The notes under the pieces: generated by a model
Database searches by the model: none
What the model was told of the DNA's origin: nothing
Seen by the model: only the letters and a program-made list of their open reading frames with translations
Part shown: piece by piece, positions 42,566 through 50,772 of the stretch
Numbering within the stretch: position 1 is the stretch's first letter
How the letters are laid out: each line of letters opens with the position of its first letter
Assembly (NCBI GenBank): GCA_031260355.1
Contig: JAIRJZ010000043.1
Coordinates: 62,001 to 126,000, forward strand
From: Burkholderiales bacterium
Lineage (GTDB): Bacteria > Pseudomonadota > Gammaproteobacteria > Burkholderiales > Casimicrobiaceae
Direction: 5' to 3'
Length of the DNA: 64,000 nt
Made by a program: the position numbers and the translations under genes

Positions 42566-44071
42566 ATGGCCCTGATGTTTCCGCGCCTGGCGCGCAATTT
42601 CGCCAGAAACGGGTATTACCCGACCGATGAGGTCACACTTTCACGCACACTCCAAGCGATCGCGCCGGCAGACGCCGGCATGATCCGGGTGCTTGATCCC
42701 TGCGCCGGCGAAGGCGTGGCCATTGCCGAGTGCGCTCATGCGCTCGGACGTGGCCGCGTCGAAGCCTTCGCCGTCGAGTACGACTACGAACGGGCAGAAC
42801 ATGCCCGGACGTTGCTGGACAGGACGCTCAGGAGCGACCTGATCGACACCGTGATCACACGGCAGTCCTTCGGGCTGCTTTGGCTGAATCCACCCTACGG
42901 CGACCTGCCGAGCACCCTGGACGGCGATGCCTACCAGGGAACCGGAAGGAAGCGGCTGGAGAAGCTTTTTTACCAGCGCAGTCTCCCGCTCTTGCAGTAC
43001 GGCGGGGTTCTGGTGTTCATCATCCCCAACTACACGCTCGATACCGAGCTGAGTAGTTGGATCTCTAACCACTTTTCCGACGTGCGCGTTTACGCGGCGC
43101 CGGAAGATCAGTTCAAACAGGTCGTCATCCTGGGTATCCGAACCAGGCGCAACGACCGGGCTTCCGCTGCGGATGCGAAAACCACCCGCGACAAGCTCCT
43201 GGCGGTCGGCAGCGATCGCTCAGTAGCCGAAGAACTGCCGGAAGAATGGCCGTTCGAGGCTTACACCGTTCCTGCCGCCCAAAAGGAGGTGGAACACTTC
43301 TACCGAATTTCCCTGGAGCCTGAGCAGTTTTCCTCGGAAATGCAGCGGCTCGGCGGCCTCTGGCCGGAGTTCGATCTTCACTTCCAACGAGCCGGCAGAC
43401 AGCCGCGCCAGCCCGCCAGGGCGTTATCACCCTGGCACCTGGCACTGAGTCTGGCGGCAGGGGCGATTTCCGGCGTAGTCACTTCCCGATCTGGCAAAAC
43501 CCTGATCGTGAAGGGCAACACCTACAAGGAGAAAGCCTCAAAGGTCGAATTCACCGAGGACGAAGACGGCAATATCACCGAAACGCGGACGCTGGTGGAC
43601 AAGTTTGTTCCGGTCATCAAAGCCTGGGACATGACCCCTACCTCTGAAACGTATGGATGTGTATTGACGATCAGTTCAACCGCAGCTCTGCCGCCACAAG
43701 CGGCAGAAGCACCTACAGATGATGTGTCTGCCGAGGTGAACATGCCGATGGTTGTGCAGTTGCCGGCCAAGCCGCTTTTTCCACCAGGGCAAGTGGTGAT
43801 GACCGATGGCGTCAGCCAACACGTTGAATGCGGGGAATTTAACCCAAGCTCTTTTCTCGCCAGACACTTCGTCGGCGATTGGGGAGATCTCTGTCCAAGC
43901 GACAAGAAGCAGAACGATCGCGCTTTGAAGTCTGGGGAGGACAGGCTGTTTTCTTCCTACAACCTTGATAAAGGGTACGAGGATAGACATGGTCTTCCTG
44001 CCGATAAGCTCTGGATCATCACCGAGTGGGATCGCAGTGTGACGACGTTGCTGTTTCCGTCTGAATATTGA
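42566..44071 (+). CDS. DUF6094-type DNA methylase
   Basis: A 501-residue protein. The SAM-binding motif VLDPCAGEGVAIAE is near residues 39-53 and the catalytic NPPYGD motif of adenine-specific DNA methylases is near 110. Then comes DTELSSWISNHFSDVRVYAAPEDQFKQVV. The C-terminal half is ICE-specific. The family belongs to the conserved accessory cluster with the following helicase and may protect or mark transferred DNA (inference). Confidence 0.85.
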   Translation: MALMFPRLARNFARNGYYPTDEVTLSRTLQAIAPADAGMIRVLDPCAGEGVAIAECAHALGRGRVEAFAVEYDYERAEHARTLLDRTLRSDLIDTVITRQSFGLLWLNPPYGDLPSTLDGDAYQGTGRKRLEKLFYQRSLPLLQYGGVLVFIIPNYTLDTELSSWISNHFSDVRVYAAPEDQFKQVVILGIRTRRNDRASAADAKTTRDKLLAVGSDRSVAEELPEEWPFEAYTVPAAQKEVEHFYRISLEPEQFSSEMQRLGGLWPEFDLHFQRAGRQPRQPARALSPWHLALSLAAGAISGVVTSRSGKTLIVKGNTYKEKASKVEFTEDEDGNITETRTLVDKFVPVIKAWDMTPTSETYGCVLTISSTAALPPQAAEAPTDDVSAEVNMPMVVQLPAKPLFPPGQVVMTDGVSQHVECGEFNPSSFLARHFVGDWGDLCPSDKKQNDRALKSGEDRLFSSYNLDKGYEDRHGLPADKLWIITEWDRSVTTLLFPSEY

Positions 44072-44081
44072 GGAGGTGGCG

Positions 44082-44378
44082 ATGGAGCTTTTCTTGTACC
44101 ACGGACGTTACGATTCCAAGGCTGTTATGGACAGTTGGGGTTTCGATGGGCCGAGACTGAAAGGCGTGACTGGTCTCAGATACACCTATACCAACCTTGA
44201 ACTCTGGTTTGAATCACCCGAGGCAGCGCAGGAAGCCAAGAAGCTCACGGATTGGGCGGATGGGGCTTTCGAGAAATCGCTGGAGATAACTGAAAGCCAC
44301 GGAATGGTTGTGTGCCATCTCACCGATGAAAACGGCGCTACCCGCGCTGCTTACTTTGGCGACTGGATTTTAGAGTAG
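44082..44378 (+). CDS. Small hypothetical protein
   Basis: A 98-residue protein (MELFLYHGRYDSKAVMDSWGFDGPRL) starting at ATG 44082 behind AGGAGG. It lies between the methylase and helicase genes in one transcription unit. Small alpha/beta pattern with VCHLTDENGATRAAYFGDW at the end. No family recognised. Confidence 0.65.
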   Translation: MELFLYHGRYDSKAVMDSWGFDGPRLKGVTGLRYTYTNLELWFESPEAAQEAKKLTDWADGAFEKSLEITESHGMVVCHLTDENGATRAAYFGDWILE

Positions 44379-44397
44379 TTTTTCACCGCAGTTTTTT

Positions 44398-44466
44398 CAA
44401 CCCTCGCGGGCATGTACTTCCCGCAGGGGAGTTGCATGTCCGCTTTTTCTTTTTAGGAGATACGAC
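44398..44466 (+). promoter_or_regulatory. Nested-hairpin SD-switch leader, S7
   Basis: CCCT/AGGGG encloses GCGGG/CCCGC (44406/44420). TGCATGTCCGC (44433-44443) can pair over 11 bp (two G-U) with GCGGGCATGTA (44406-44416). Through CATGTC it can instead pair with GACATG (44464-44469), which holds the helicase start codon. The two pairings exclude each other. Confidence 0.65.
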
Positions 44467-46752
44467 ATGCAAACGATTGACACAACCGCCTTGGAAACAA
44501 TCAACAAGGCAAATTTCAACATCGGACTGACCCAGTTCATCGACGAATTCGGCGATGGGTTGATGGAGTCCCTCAACCGATCGAATCCACCCGTTTACAC
44601 GGGAATGACCGCGCCGGTGCATTACGCCCGACAAGCGGCCATGGGCAGCCTTAACCGTAAGCCTTTCCCCCCTCAAGCGGAGGTGGTGCAAACCGTTTTG
44701 TCTATCCTTTTGGACAAGGGCGAACGAGCTGCGATCATCAACGCCGAGATGGGAACCGGCAAGACCATCATGGCGATCGCGGCAGCGGCAGCAATGAGGT
44801 CTGCCGGCTACCGCCGCACACTGGTCATTGCGCCGCCGCATCTGGTGTACAAGTGGCGGCGCGAGATCCTCGAAACCATCCCGGATGCCAGGGTTTGGGT
44901 ACTCAATGGCCCGGACACGCTGGCAAAGCTGCTGAAGCTCCGGGCGGAACTCAACCTACCCTACGACAGCAAGCCGGAGTTCTTCATCCTTGGCCGGATC
45001 AGGATGAGAATGGGGTTTCACTGGCGGCTGGCGTACAACCGCCGGCGAGGCGAAGACGATGTATTCAATGTCGCTTGCCCGGACTGCGGAACATTGATCC
45101 GCGACAGCGAGGGCAACCCTGTACCTGAGCAGGTTTTTCTGGAAACGGAAAAACGCTGCAAGTGTCCCAAATGCAAAGGGGCACTGTGGACGCTGATGCG
45201 ACCGCGCCAAGTCGATACCAACGACCGACGGCGGACGCTGCTTAAATCCATGTGCCGGATTCCAACCATCGGTGAGGTCCGCGCCGGCAAACTGGTCGAT
45301 CAGTTCGGGGAGGATTTTCTTTCCTCGATGCTGGCCGATAACGTCCACGAGTTCATCAATCTGATGGACGCCAAGGGCAAGTTTGTCTTTACGGATCGGC
45401 AAGCCAAGCGGATGGAACGGGCGCTGGCGACACTGGAGTTCGGTTGGGGCGAAGGCGGCTACCAGCCGACCGAGTTCATCAAGCGGTATTTACCCGATGG
45501 CTTTTTCGACCTGCTGGTGGTCGATGAAGGCCATGAATATAAAAACTCCGGTTCTGCCCAGGGGCAGGCGATGGGGGTTCTGGCGGCAAAGACTCGCAAG
45601 ACGATTTTGCTGACAGGCACCCTGATGGGCGGCTACGCCGATGACCTGTTTTTCCTGTTGTTCCGCGTCCTGACCGATCGAATGATCGAAGACGGATTCA
45701 AACCCAGGAGAAACGGAAGCATGGCTTCCGCCGCGTCCGCCTTCATGGCAGAACACGGCGTCCTCAAGGACATCTATACCGAACGGAATGACGAATCGCA
45801 CCGAACCGCCAAAGGCAAGAAACTGTCCGTCAGGACGGTGAAAGCCCCCGGCTTCGGGCCGAAAGGCATCCACCGTTTTGTTTTGCCCTTCACGGTGTTT
45901 CTGAAGCTCAAGGACATTGGCGGCAATGTATTGCCGGCGTACACCGAAGAGTTCCGGGAAACTGCCATGTCGGACAAGCAAAGCGGAGCCTACAGGGGTT
46001 TGTCTATCAGATTGACCCAGGAGCTTAACGAGGCGCTGGCAAAGCGCGACACGACGCTTCTGGGCGTCGTGCTGAACGTTTTGCTGGCATGGCCGGACTG
46101 TTCTTTCCGACCGGAGGTCGTCAAGCATCCGCGTACCGGAGATCAGCTGGCTTCCGTGCCGGCGATTTTCGGGGATGAGGATCTGATGCCGAAGGAGAAG
46201 GAACTGATCGACATCTGCCTGGAAGAGAAGGCTCAAAACCGCAAGGTGCTGGCCTACTCGATCTACACTGGAACGCGGGATACCACGTCACGGCTCAAGA
46301 AGGCGCTGGAACAGGCCGGACTGAAGACGGCGGTGCTACGCAGCAGCGTGGAAACGTCCAAGCGTGAGGAGTGGATTCTCGACCAAGTGGACAGGGGAAT
46401 TGACGTACTGATCTGCAACCCCGAGCTGGTGAAAACCGGTCTGGATCTCCTGGATTTCCCAACCATCGTTTTCCTCCAGACGGGCTACAACGTCTATACG
46501 CTGCAACAGGCGTCTAGGCGGTCGTGGCGGATCGGTCAGACTCAACCGGTGAAGGTGATTTTTCTGGGGTATCAGGGCAGTTCGCAGATCACCTGCTTAC
46601 AACTGATGGCCAAGAAGATCGCGGTGTCGCAAAGCACTTCCGGCGACATCCCGGAGTCGGGTCTCGATTCACTCAACACCGATGGCGATAGCGTCGAGAT
46701 GGCGCTGGCCAGGCAGCTTGTCACTGATAAAAATTTGGCCAAAGCCGCGTAG
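44467..46752 (+). CDS. SNF2/DEAD-like helicase with zinc motif
   Basis: A 761-residue superfamily 2 helicase. Motif I AEMGTGKT is near residues 94-101 and motif Ia IAPPHLVYKWRREI follows. A zinc-like CPDCG then CKCPKCKG is inserted near 202-240. Motif II DEGH lies near 352 and motif III LLTGTLMGG near 380. The C-terminal RecA domain ends in QQASRRSWRIGQTQPVKV (motif VI). It is typical of the ICE accessory cluster next to the DUF6094 methylase; a defence or antirestriction-like role is possible but unproven. Confidence 0.9.
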   Translation: MQTIDTTALETINKANFNIGLTQFIDEFGDGLMESLNRSNPPVYTGMTAPVHYARQAAMGSLNRKPFPPQAEVVQTVLSILLDKGERAAIINAEMGTGKTIMAIAAAAAMRSAGYRRTLVIAPPHLVYKWRREILETIPDARVWVLNGPDTLAKLLKLRAELNLPYDSKPEFFILGRIRMRMGFHWRLAYNRRRGEDDVFNVACPDCGTLIRDSEGNPVPEQVFLETEKRCKCPKCKGALWTLMRPRQVDTNDRRRTLLKSMCRIPTIGEVRAGKLVDQFGEDFLSSMLADNVHEFINLMDAKGKFVFTDRQAKRMERALATLEFGWGEGGYQPTEFIKRYLPDGFFDLLVVDEGHEYKNSGSAQGQAMGVLAAKTRKTILLTGTLMGGYADDLFFLLFRVLTDRMIEDGFKPRRNGSMASAASAFMAEHGVLKDIYTERNDESHRTAKGKKLSVRTVKAPGFGPKGIHRFVLPFTVFLKLKDIGGNVLPAYTEEFRETAMSDKQSGAYRGLSIRLTQELNEALAKRDTTLLGVVLNVLLAWPDCSFRPEVVKHPRTGDQLASVPAIFGDEDLMPKEKELIDICLEEKAQNRKVLAYSIYTGTRDTTSRLKKALEQAGLKTAVLRSSVETSKREEWILDQVDRGIDVLICNPELVKTGLDLLDFPTIVFLQTGYNVYTLQQASRRSWRIGQTQPVKVIFLGYQGSSQITCLQLMAKKIAVSQSTSGDIPESGLDSLNTDGDSVEMALARQLVTDKNLAKAA

Positions 46753-46760
46753 TAACCTCA

Positions 46761-46790
46761 AAGCCCCGAGAAATCGGGGCTTTTTTCTTT
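46761..46790 (+). terminator. Terminator after the helicase gene
   Basis: AAGCCCCGA-gaaa-TCGGGGCTT followed by TTTTCTTTT. It closes the cluster that begins at 39211. Confidence 0.85.
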
Positions 46791-46880
46791 TCCCCAAGAT
46801 TTGTTCAAGGGGTTGTCCACAAAATCTGTGGATAGGTTTTTGACAGTGATGGTATCGCTATTGTTGACTGCCGCTGCATA

Positions 46881-47138
46881 TCAGTCACAGGGCAAGTGGG
46901 GTGGATGGATCTGTCGACCAAGAGGCATTTCATGGCGCCACTTGGCTCCATCCTTTTCGACCCATTCTGATAAGTTCTCTGCTGTGGGCTTGTGGCCAGC
47001 CTCAAGCATTCGTAAAAATGCGGCAGCACATTGATGGTAGCCCCTCCGGTACGCACCTTCCAAGTTTGCATCAGCCGGCCCCATATCAGCCAAAGATCCA
47101 AAAGGATCACCATCAATAAGATCATTTAGTGTAACCAT
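46881..47138 (-). CDS. Small hypothetical protein
   Basis: An 85-residue protein from ATG 47138, supported by GGAGG eight bases upstream. It reads MVTLNDLIDGDPFGSLADMG, then a helical GYHQCAAAFLRMLEAGHKPT segment, consistent with a small soluble helical protein. The unit is transcribed against the helicase gene and starts next to a 16-bp palindrome. No family recognised. Confidence 0.65.
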   Translation of the reverse strand: MVTLNDLIDGDPFGSLADMGPADANLEGAYRRGYHQCAAAFLRMLEAGHKPTAENLSEWVEKDGAKWRHEMPLGRQIHPPHLPCD

Positions 47139-47155
47139 CACAACCTCCAAAAATC

Positions 47156-47171
47156 GCATAAATATTTATGC
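47156..47171. promoter_or_regulatory. 16-bp palindrome upstream of the small minus-strand gene
   Basis: GCATAAATATTTATGC, perfect dyad, 18 bp upstream of the start at 47138 and overlapping the likely -10 region of its promoter. Candidate autoregulatory operator. Confidence 0.5.
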
Positions 47172-47299
47172 TACATCAATGCTAAGCGTTTGCCAAACAC
47201 AACCATACGGGGGGTCGCTTCAGAAAACGGAAAATATAGCACGTTAAGACGTTTGAATAGGCTGTAACGACTACTTGCTTTCCTTGGTCATCGAGCGTA

Positions 47300-47326
47300 T
47301 CTTGATAATTGTAACCGGTATCAAGA
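47300..47326. promoter_or_regulatory. Operator-like inverted repeat upstream of umuD
   Basis: TCTTGATA (47300-47307) and TATCAAGA (47319-47326), perfect 8-bp arms 11 bp apart, ending 10 bp before the umuD start. No canonical LexA box (CTGT-N8-ACAG) was found here, so control may be by a different repressor or by an unusual LexA. Confidence 0.5.
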
Positions 47327-47336
47327 GTGCGCGAAT

Positions 47337-47924
47337 ATGGATAAAACTCACGGTGGCGCCCGACTAGGCTCCGGTCGGAAACCTTCTCCCTACGAGACCG
47401 TCGTAAGGCGCGTCCCGCAGCCGATCACGCCGGCACTGGACGAGCTGATTGAGCGATTCCGGCAAGCCCAGGAACTGCCGGCAACCGCTCTCCGGCCAGC
47501 ACCGGCGCCGATACGGCTGGAACTACCCCTGTACGGCGAGGCTGTCCCAATGGGGTTCCCATCGCCAGCTCAAGGGTACATCGAAAAATACCTCGATCTC
47601 AACGAGTTCCTGGTCAGCAACCCGCCGGCAACCTTCTTTCTGGCAGCCGAGGGTGATTCCTTGGTCGATCTGGGAATCTTCGGCGGCGACATCCTGGTTG
47701 TCGATCGCTCGATCGAGCCGAAACACCGGCACCTCGTTATAGCGGCGGTCGATGGCGAATTTACCGCCAAAACTCTGTACCGACGCGGCGGCGTTTGCGA
47801 GCTGCGTCCCGCCAATGCCGCGAACCCTGATTACCGCCCCATACCGTTCCCGCAAGCCGAAGACGATCGAATCGTCGGCGTCATCGTCTGGGTGATCAAA
47901 AATGTACGCCCTGATCGACGGTAA
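47337..47924 (+). CDS. umuD: UmuD-like S24 peptidase with basic N-terminal extension
   Basis: A 195-residue UmuD homologue, ~55 residues longer than E. coli UmuD. The extension ([18 protein letters not shown]) resembles DNA-binding N-termini of plasmid proteins. The peptidase core keeps the catalytic Ser108 (EGDSLVD) and Lys145 (FTAKTL) with the same spacing as E. coli Ser60/Lys97. The expected cleavage site, Cys-Gly in E. coli, is Met72-Gly73 here. It overlaps umuC by 23 bp. Works with UmuC as polymerase V after RecA-stimulated self-cleavage. Confidence 0.92.
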   Translation: MDKTHGGARLGSGRKPSPYETVVRRVPQPITPALDELIERFRQAQELPATALRPAPAPIRLELPLYGEAVPMGFPSPAQGYIEKYLDLNEFLVSNPPATFFLAAEGDSLVDLGIFGGDILVVDRSIEPKHRHLVIAAVDGEFTAKTLYRRGGVCELRPANAANPDYRPIPFPQAEDDRIVGVIVWVIKNVRPDRR

Positions 47925-49158
47925 CAGCTTCTTCGCTTCGTGCGAGAGGGTTTTCCGGCCAGACCTCTGGCGGACGCCAGTGGTCGTCCTTTCCAACAAC
48001 GACGGCTGTGTCGTCGCCCGGAGCGCCGAGACCAAGGCGCTCAAAATCCGAATGGGAGATCCGTACTTCAAAATCGCTGGATTGGCGCGCCGGCACGGCG
48101 TGGCCGTGTTCAGCTCGAACTACGAGCTTTACGGCGACCTGTCTGCCCGGATGATGCAGACGATCGCCAGCTTGGCACCAGCGATCGAGATTTACTCGAT
48201 CGACGAAGCCTTTGCCGATTTCACGGGAATCCAGAATCAAACCGGCCTCGGCACCGAGATCCGAAACCGGGTAATGCAATGGGTCGGGATACCCACCTGC
48301 GTTGGCATCGCCCCGACCAAAACCCTTGCCAAGTACGCGAACCACTTGGCCAAGAAGAACCCGGAATTCCAGGGCGTCTGCAACTGGCCGGACCTGTCCG
48401 AAACCGAAAGACGTACCAGGATGCGTCAGGAGGTTGTGACAGAACTCTGGGGTATCGGCTGGCGGCTCGGAGAGTCGCTTGCCAAACAGCGTATTTCCAC
48501 GATCTACGACCTGTATTGTGCCAACCCTTCAATGATCCGTTCCAAGTATGGCGTAACCGTCGAGAGGGTCATCCGTGAGATGCACGGGCACCCCTGCATC
48601 GAGCTGGAAGAAGTGACACCGCGACAAAAGCAGATCCTCCGCAGCAGATCGTTTTCTCAGATGGTGACCGGCAAGGACGAACTGAAAGCGGCGATCACCA
48701 TGCACCTACACAGCGCCGCCGCAACACTTCGGGAGCAGCACAGCACCGCTTCCAGTGTCGGCGTATTCATCTACAGCAACCGCTTCCGCGAGGACAAACC
48801 GCAATACTCCGGTTGGGACATCAAGCAGCTCCCCGTCCCGAGCTGTGACACCTTCGCGCTGGCCAGGGCTGCCTACAGGCTCCTGGATAGGATTTTTAGA
48901 CCGGGGATCGAGTACAAGAAAGCGGGGGTCGTTCTGTCAGACCTTTCTGACGACATCCCACAGCCCGACCTGTTCAGCGCCGGCGACTCCTGCCGGAGCC
49001 TTTCTCTGATGAAGGCACTGGATCAGATCAACGACCGCTATGGCCGGCGCTCGATCCGCAGTGCTGCCGAGATGGTTGGCCACCAGTGGCACATGCGTCG
49101 GGACAAATTGTCCCCTTGCTATACTACAAAGTGGACTGACCTGAGAGCAGTGTCCTGA
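47902..49158 (+). CDS. umuC: UmuC-like Y-family DNA polymerase
   Basis: A 418-residue polymerase V catalytic subunit. The first metal-binding Asp is in [11 protein letters not shown] (residue 6) and the SIDEAF motif (second Asp-Glu) is near residues 99-104. [18 protein letters not shown] and the little-finger domain follow, with a C-terminal UmuC tail. Length matches UmuC. It is translationally coupled to umuD. ICE- and plasmid-borne umuDC increases mutagenic bypass in recipients. Confidence 0.95.
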   Translation: MYALIDGNSFFASCERVFRPDLWRTPVVVLSNNDGCVVARSAETKALKIRMGDPYFKIAGLARRHGVAVFSSNYELYGDLSARMMQTIASLAPAIEIYSIDEAFADFTGIQNQTGLGTEIRNRVMQWVGIPTCVGIAPTKTLAKYANHLAKKNPEFQGVCNWPDLSETERRTRMRQEVVTELWGIGWRLGESLAKQRISTIYDLYCANPSMIRSKYGVTVERVIREMHGHPCIELEEVTPRQKQILRSRSFSQMVTGKDELKAAITMHLHSAAATLREQHSTASSVGVFIYSNRFREDKPQYSGWDIKQLPVPSCDTFALARAAYRLLDRIFRPGIEYKKAGVVLSDLSDDIPQPDLFSAGDSCRSLSLMKALDQINDRYGRRSIRSAAEMVGHQWHMRRDKLSPCYTTKWTDLRAVS

Positions 49159-49821
49159 ATGTGCATCAATTTCCAATCCGTCCGGAAGAAAAACTTGATT
49201 GAAGACTTCGGCCTTCAAGTCCCCGGTGATTGGGACTGGCCGGAAGAAGTCTGGCAGGACATGATGGCTCCGATCATCGTCGATCGAGGAGATGGACCGG
49301 AACCTCTCCTGGCGTCTTACGGAATGATCCCCAAGAAGCGCCTGAAGCCCGGTGTCCGCATCTCAACCATGAATGCTCGGACAGAGACCGTGGAATCGAA
49401 ACCGTCTTTTCGGGAGGCGTGGAGCAAGTTTCAGTTCTGCCTTGTTCCTATGCTCGGCTTCTATGAACCGTGTTACGAGTCGGGAAGCGCCGAACGGATG
49501 AAAATCGGCGTCGCCGGCGGCGGGTCATTCGCCGTTGCCGGTCTCTACCGCTCATGGAGCGCACCGGATGATCCGATCGCCTATTCCTTCACGCAATTAA
49601 CCATCAATGCAGACAGCCACCCCCTGATGAGCAGAATGCACAGGCCAGGTGACGAGAAGCGCTCTCTGGTAATGCTCCCCGTGGAAAACTACATTGATTG
49701 GCTCAAATGCCGAAACGCAGGTATTGCGCGATCTCTGTTGTTTTTATCTAACGAGATACAGATGGATTGCACCAGTTTCGGGGGGTATAAAAAAACCACC
49801 CTGGTTTCCCAGGGTGGTTAG
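49159..49821 (+). CDS. SRAP-family (YedK/HMCES) abasic-site protein
   Basis: A 220-residue SOS-response-associated peptidase family protein. Cys2 after Met1 is the nucleophile that crosslinks abasic sites in ssDNA. Asn72 (MNARTE), Glu103 (FYEPC) and His161 (MHRPGDEKRS) fit the other active residues. It starts immediately at the umuC stop (TGAATG), so the three genes form one repair operon. The last residues are encoded by the terminator hairpin at 49794-49819. Confidence 0.93.
   Translation: MCINFQSVRKKNLIEDFGLQVPGDWDWPEEVWQDMMAPIIVDRGDGPEPLLASYGMIPKKRLKPGVRISTMNARTETVESKPSFREAWSKFQFCLVPMLGFYEPCYESGSAERMKIGVAGGGSFAVAGLYRSWSAPDDPIAYSFTQLTINADSHPLMSRMHRPGDEKRSLVMLPVENYIDWLKCRNAGIARSLLFLSNEIQMDCTSFGGYKKTTLVSQGG
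49794..49819 (-). terminator. Terminator between convergent genes
   Basis: AACCACCCTGG/CCAGGGTGGTT, 11-bp stem with 4-nt loop. The run of seven A on the plus-strand side gives a T tract for minus-strand transcripts, so it mainly ends the gene 49824-50315. Confidence 0.8.
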
Positions 49822-49823
49822 GT

Positions 49824-50315
49824 TTACTTCTTGAGAGCTTGCTGTTCTTCGACACGGGTAATCACGTTGCCTTCAATCCGAACGCGATCTCCCAACCGAA
49901 GCACTTGGTTCTGCGCTGGTTGTTCAGCAACAAGTTCAGCGCCGGAGTCGGTTCGTATCGTAACTGCAACACGATTCCGTTCAATAGCTTTCTGAGCCTC
50001 GTTCCCTGCAACAGCCCCGGCGACGGCGCCGGCGATAGTGAAGGCGGTTTTGCCTCTACCACCACCGAATTGATGTCCCAAGATGCCTCCGAGCGCACCA
50101 CCAACCACAGATCCCAAGCTGATAGGGTTTGAATTCTTGGCTTGAAGTATCTCTACCTTGTTCACTGTGCCATATTCGACGCGAGTGACTTTCTGGCTTT
50201 GAGGCTGATAGACATTAGGCGCTCTGACAGAGCCTTGAACCGGTACACACGTTGCACACCCGGAAATTCCGAGACATGCAAGCAGAATTGCACCAATGAT
50301 ATGGTGGTTTTTCAT
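49824..50315 (-). CDS. Glycine-zipper outer-membrane lipoprotein
   Basis: A 163-residue lipoprotein: signal peptide with lipobox ISGCA near residue 19, a linker, then a glycine-zipper segment (VVGGALGGILGHQFGGG and AGAVAGAVAGNEA, residues ~70-105). A C-terminal beta domain ends TRVEEQQALKK. It belongs to the SlyB/17-kDa antigen type. The start at 50315 is supported by GAAAGGAGGT, which the leader can mask. It is the only minus-strand gene with the pseudoknot leader. Confidence 0.85.
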   Translation of the reverse strand: MKNHHIIGAILLACLGISGCATCVPVQGSVRAPNVYQPQSQKVTRVEYGTVNKVEILQAKNSNPISLGSVVGGALGGILGHQFGGGRGKTAFTIAGAVAGAVAGNEAQKAIERNRVAVTIRTDSGAELVAEQPAQNQVLRLGDRVRIEGNVITRVEEQQALKK

Positions 50316-50506
50316 TGTGGACCTCCTTTCAAGAAAAAGACCCGAGAAAGGAGAACTCACCCCTGCGGGAGAAATCTCCCTGCAAGGGTCGGTGAGGAAC
50401 AAGCTCCAAATGCTTTCGCATCCGACCCGGCTTCCTGGAGCGATGCGGGTCTTTTGGTTCGCAGTCTTTCGACTGCTGGGCAGGTGTCGTCAACGACGAC
50501 AGTCCT
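50316..50506 (-). ncRNA. Pseudoknot leader plus SD switch, lipoprotein gene
   Basis: On the minus strand: hairpin GTCGTC/GACGAC (50486-50500), P1 GCAGTC-gaaa-GACTGC (50461-50476), P2 GACCCG/CGGGTC (50446-50451 with 50424-50429), P3 ATGC-gaaa-GCAT (50410-50421), pseudoknot CTCCA/TGGAG (50436-50440 with 50404-50408). Next is a hairpin GGGAGA/TCTCCC. CTCCTTTC (50344-50351 region) complements the SD segment GAAAGGAG. The P3 stem differs in sequence from the other copies but still pairs. Confidence 0.7.
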
Positions 50507-50512
50507 GCCAGC

Positions 50513-50542
50513 ATTATCAAGCTATCAATTGAATGGCGTCAA
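50513..50542 (-). promoter_or_regulatory. Promoter of the lipoprotein leader
   Basis: On the minus strand, TTGACG (50537-50542), 18-bp spacer, GATAAT (50513-50518). Transcription would start at about 50506, immediately before the first leader hairpin. Confidence 0.6.
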
Positions 50543-50550
50543 CTCTATGC

Positions 50551-50772
50551 TTACAACCCAAGCCGACAACCATAATCTATCCACCATTGGACAAGAAACG
50601 GAAATCTCTCTTTGGCTTCTTCCTCAGATCGGCAGGGCTTAAATGGGCCAGCAACAGGTTTTGATTCTCCGGTCACTGTATCTGTAACAATAATCCGGCA
50701 TTGCCACACCCCGTCCGCTTTGTAGCAATTCTCTTCGAGGATAAAGTTTTTGTGCCTGCGCCTTCTGCTCAT
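50551..50772 (-). CDS. Small hypothetical protein
   Basis: A 73-residue basic protein, MSRRRRHKNFILEENCYKADG, with a C-terminal EEAKERFPFLVQWWIDYG helix. ATG 50772 is preceded by AAAGGA; ATG 50787 is in frame. It sits just upstream of the lipoprotein gene's promoter and is transcribed in the same direction. No family recognised. Confidence 0.55.
   Translation of the reverse strand: MSRRRRHKNFILEENCYKADGVWQCRIIVTDTVTGESKPVAGPFKPCRSEEEAKERFPFLVQWWIDYGCRLGL

Noticed and set aside
47160-47336. Canonical SOS (LexA) box at umuD
   Set aside because: CTGT occurs near 47270 but no ACAG follows at the required spacing.
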